NCBI GenBank assembly: GCA_025353525.1
Contig: JANXOO010001482.1
Span: 1-7,316, forward strand
Direction of reading: 5' to 3'
Length of the DNA: 7,316 bases
Origin: Schlesneria sp.
Lineage (GTDB): Bacteria; Planctomycetota; Planctomycetia; Planctomycetales; Planctomycetaceae
The notes beneath the pieces are model-generated. The model ran no database searches. It was not told the DNA's origin and was given only the letters and a program-made list of their open reading frames with translations. The position numbers and the translations under genes were made by a program. Positions 7,179-7,316 of the stretch are shown here, piece by piece. Every line of letters begins with the position of its first letter. Position 1 is the stretch's first letter.

Positions 7179-7204
7179 GCTCTCCACCCGCGTCGGTGGA
7201 GAGC
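7179..7204. repeat. Perfect 10-bp hairpin inside the MITE-like element
   Basis: GCTCTCCACC (7179-7188) and GGTGGAGAGC (7195-7204) are exact reverse complements around the 6-nt loop CGCGTC. No T-run follows on either strand, so a simple intrinsic terminator is unlikely. It is off the element's centre of symmetry (about 7211), so it is a separate internal structure. A small dyad CAAAC-GT-GTTTG (7207-7218) follows at the centre. Confidence 0.7.
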
Positions 7205-7266
7205 GTCAAACGTGTTTGCACTGCCCTGCTTTACTTTTGGAAGTGAGAATACCTGCATCCCGATTG

Positions 7267-7301
7267 TGTCAGCGAAATCCCGATAAATCTGGAATCCGCC
7301 C
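7267..7301 (-). repeat. Right terminal inverted repeat of the MITE-like element
   Basis: Read on the minus strand this arm starts GGGCGGATTCC and contains TCGGGATTTCGCTGACA. Unlike the left arm, it is followed inward by a second copy of ATCGGGAT (complement of 7257-7264), 20 nt from the first (complement of 7277-7284). This could be a repeated transposase-binding site, which is inference. Confidence 0.75.
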
Positions 7302-7310
7302 GAGCCTTTC
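7302..7310. repeat. Right 9-bp target-site duplication of the MITE-like element
   Basis: GAGCCTTTC directly follows the right end (GCCC) of the element and is identical to the copy at 7112-7120. Deleting the element and one copy would restore a simple uninterrupted sequence. Confidence 0.75.
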
Positions 7311-7316
7311 TCCCCT

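Larger units (their letters stand above)
7121..7301. mobile_element. MITE-like element, 181 bp, with 35-bp imperfect terminal inverted repeats
   Basis: The left end (7121-7155) and the reverse complement of the right end (7267-7301) align without gaps over 35 bp, with 28 identities and seven differences, all transitions. Both start GGGC and share GATT at positions 6-9 (GGGCAGATT left, GGGCGGATT right) and a core of TCGGGATTT then GCTGACA. A perfect 9-bp direct repeat flanks the element. The 111-bp interior has no transposase or other credible gene, but it contains a strong hairpin (7179-7204). Terminal inverted repeats, target-site duplication, small size and no coding capacity fit a non-autonomous transposon that would be moved by a transposase elsewhere in the genome. 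Nine-bp duplications are made by several families, including IS1 and some IS4- and IS5-family elements; I cannot name the parent. A structured RNA is the alternative, but it would not explain the flanking repeats. Confidence 0.7.

Noticed and set aside
7179..7204. Strong hairpin as an intrinsic terminator of a gene beyond the right edge
   Set aside because: No T-rich tract follows on either strand, and it lies inside the MITE-like element, which explains it better.
6766..7221. 151-codon minus-strand open frame upstream of the cytochrome-type gene
   Set aside because: It would run through half of the MITE-like element and into the next gene's start. It lacks a Shine-Dalgarno site and a recognisable family. 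A recently inserted element inside it argues against it being an intact gene.
1..7316. CRISPR array, tRNA or rRNA genes, riboswitch, phage or defence genes
   Set aside because: Scanning both strands by eye gave no spaced direct-repeat series, no cloverleaf, no rRNA-like sequence and no defence or phage motifs.

Overview
The window looks like a piece of chromosome from a Planctomycetota bacterium, possibly related to Planctomycetales such as Rhodopirellula or Schlesneria. This is an inference from gene content. The strongest sign is a tandem pair encoding a large secreted protein with two CxxCH haem motifs (planctomycete-cytochrome, DUF1549/DUF1592/DUF1588-like) and a DUF1501 protein, a combination greatly expanded in that phylum. 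A ribosomal protein S9 with a long acidic N-terminal extension and an L13 with an internal insertion also fit. A kdsA gene implies Kdo synthesis and so a Gram-negative-type outer membrane.

Layout. Positions 1-299 (+) hold the C-terminal end of a putative glutamine-amidotransferase-like protein. A 204-nt gap with a small hairpin follows. kdsA (504-1355, +) makes Kdo-8-phosphate and has a good Shine-Dalgarno site and a GTG start. It is convergent with the minus-strand pair rplM-rpsI (2747 down to 1658), across a 302-nt gap holding several inverted repeats, one a candidate terminator. Upstream of rplM lies a 327-nt non-coding stretch with a possible terminator for the next minus-strand operon. 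That operon (6769 down to 3075) encodes the dihaem planctomycete cytochrome-type protein and, 8 nt later, the DUF1501 protein with a twin-arginine-like leader. The two products are probably exported and used together; their substrate is unknown.

The right end (6770-7316) has no convincing ordinary gene. It does contain a compact element at 7121-7301 (181 bp). It has 35-bp imperfect terminal inverted repeats (28/35 identical, all seven differences transitions), a perfect 10-bp internal hairpin, and a perfect 9-bp direct repeat (GAGCCTTTC) on each side. This is the structure of a miniature inverted-repeat transposable element (MITE) with its target-site duplication, and it is the most interesting object in the window. 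A 28-codon open frame (7015-7101) ends just before it; whether that is a gene is doubtful.

All family assignments come from reading motifs by eye. No database search was run.
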